Position numbers and translations under genes: made by a program
The notes under the pieces: model-generated
What the model saw: only the letters and a program-made list of their open reading frames with translations
What the model was told of the DNA's origin: nothing
The model's database searches: none
Source of the DNA: Spirochaetaceae bacterium
GTDB lineage: Bacteria > Spirochaetota > Spirochaetia > Treponematales > Breznakiellaceae
DNA: 6,704 nt
NCBI GenBank assembly: GCA_031290205.1
Contig: JAITNZ010000188.1
Location: 1-6,704, forward strand
Direction: 5' to 3'
Shown: one piece after another, positions 5,531 through 6,704 of the stretch
How positions within the stretch are numbered: position 1 is the first letter of the stretch
Layout of the letters: every line of letters begins with the position of its first letter

Positions 5531-6704
<1,174 letters not shown>

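Overview
The window looks like GC-rich bacterial DNA, most likely from a spirochaete of the Treponema group. The basis is gene content: a DUF1538 membrane protein paired with a PII-like regulator, a DUF115/MptE-like protein, and purA. The protein character also fits, and so does tolerance of in-frame repeat expansions inside housekeeping genes. This assignment is inference; no 16S rRNA or other phylogenetic marker is present. The right edge ends in a 39-base poly-G and a pure G/C tail that looks like a contig end or a sequencing artefact.

Layout, left to right. (1) 1-228 has no convincing gene. It holds nested inverted repeats and a weak promoter candidate. (2) 229-408 encodes a 59-residue AT-rich hypothetical protein. 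(3) 449-2092 encodes an internally duplicated DUF1538 multi-pass membrane protein. (4) 2085-2807 overlaps it by 8 bases and encodes a protein with two tandem PII-like domains. An unusually good internal ribosome-binding site and ATG lie exactly between the two domains. (5) 2808-3057 is intergenic, with a G-rich block facing a C-rich block. (6) 3058-5448 encodes a DUF115/Maf-like protein carrying an exact 18 x 24-bp in-frame tandem repeat and a second Pro/Ala-rich insert. (7) 5449-5530 is a short purine-rich convergent spacer. (8) 5531 to the right edge, minus strand, is the C-terminal half of purA. It carries an in-frame repeat insert of about 98 codons just before the conserved FEGAQG motif.

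How the genes may work together. The DUF1538 protein and the PII-like protein are translationally coupled. The natural hypothesis is a transporter and its small-molecule-sensing regulator, by analogy with AmtB-GlnK and SbtA-SbtB; this is inference. The DUF115 protein and purA converge and probably belong to separate transcription units, for surface or flagellin glycosylation and for purine synthesis. The common thread of the right half is repeat DNA: three unrelated repeat families sit in or beside these genes, and the two large coding ones preserve the reading frame at what look like domain boundaries.
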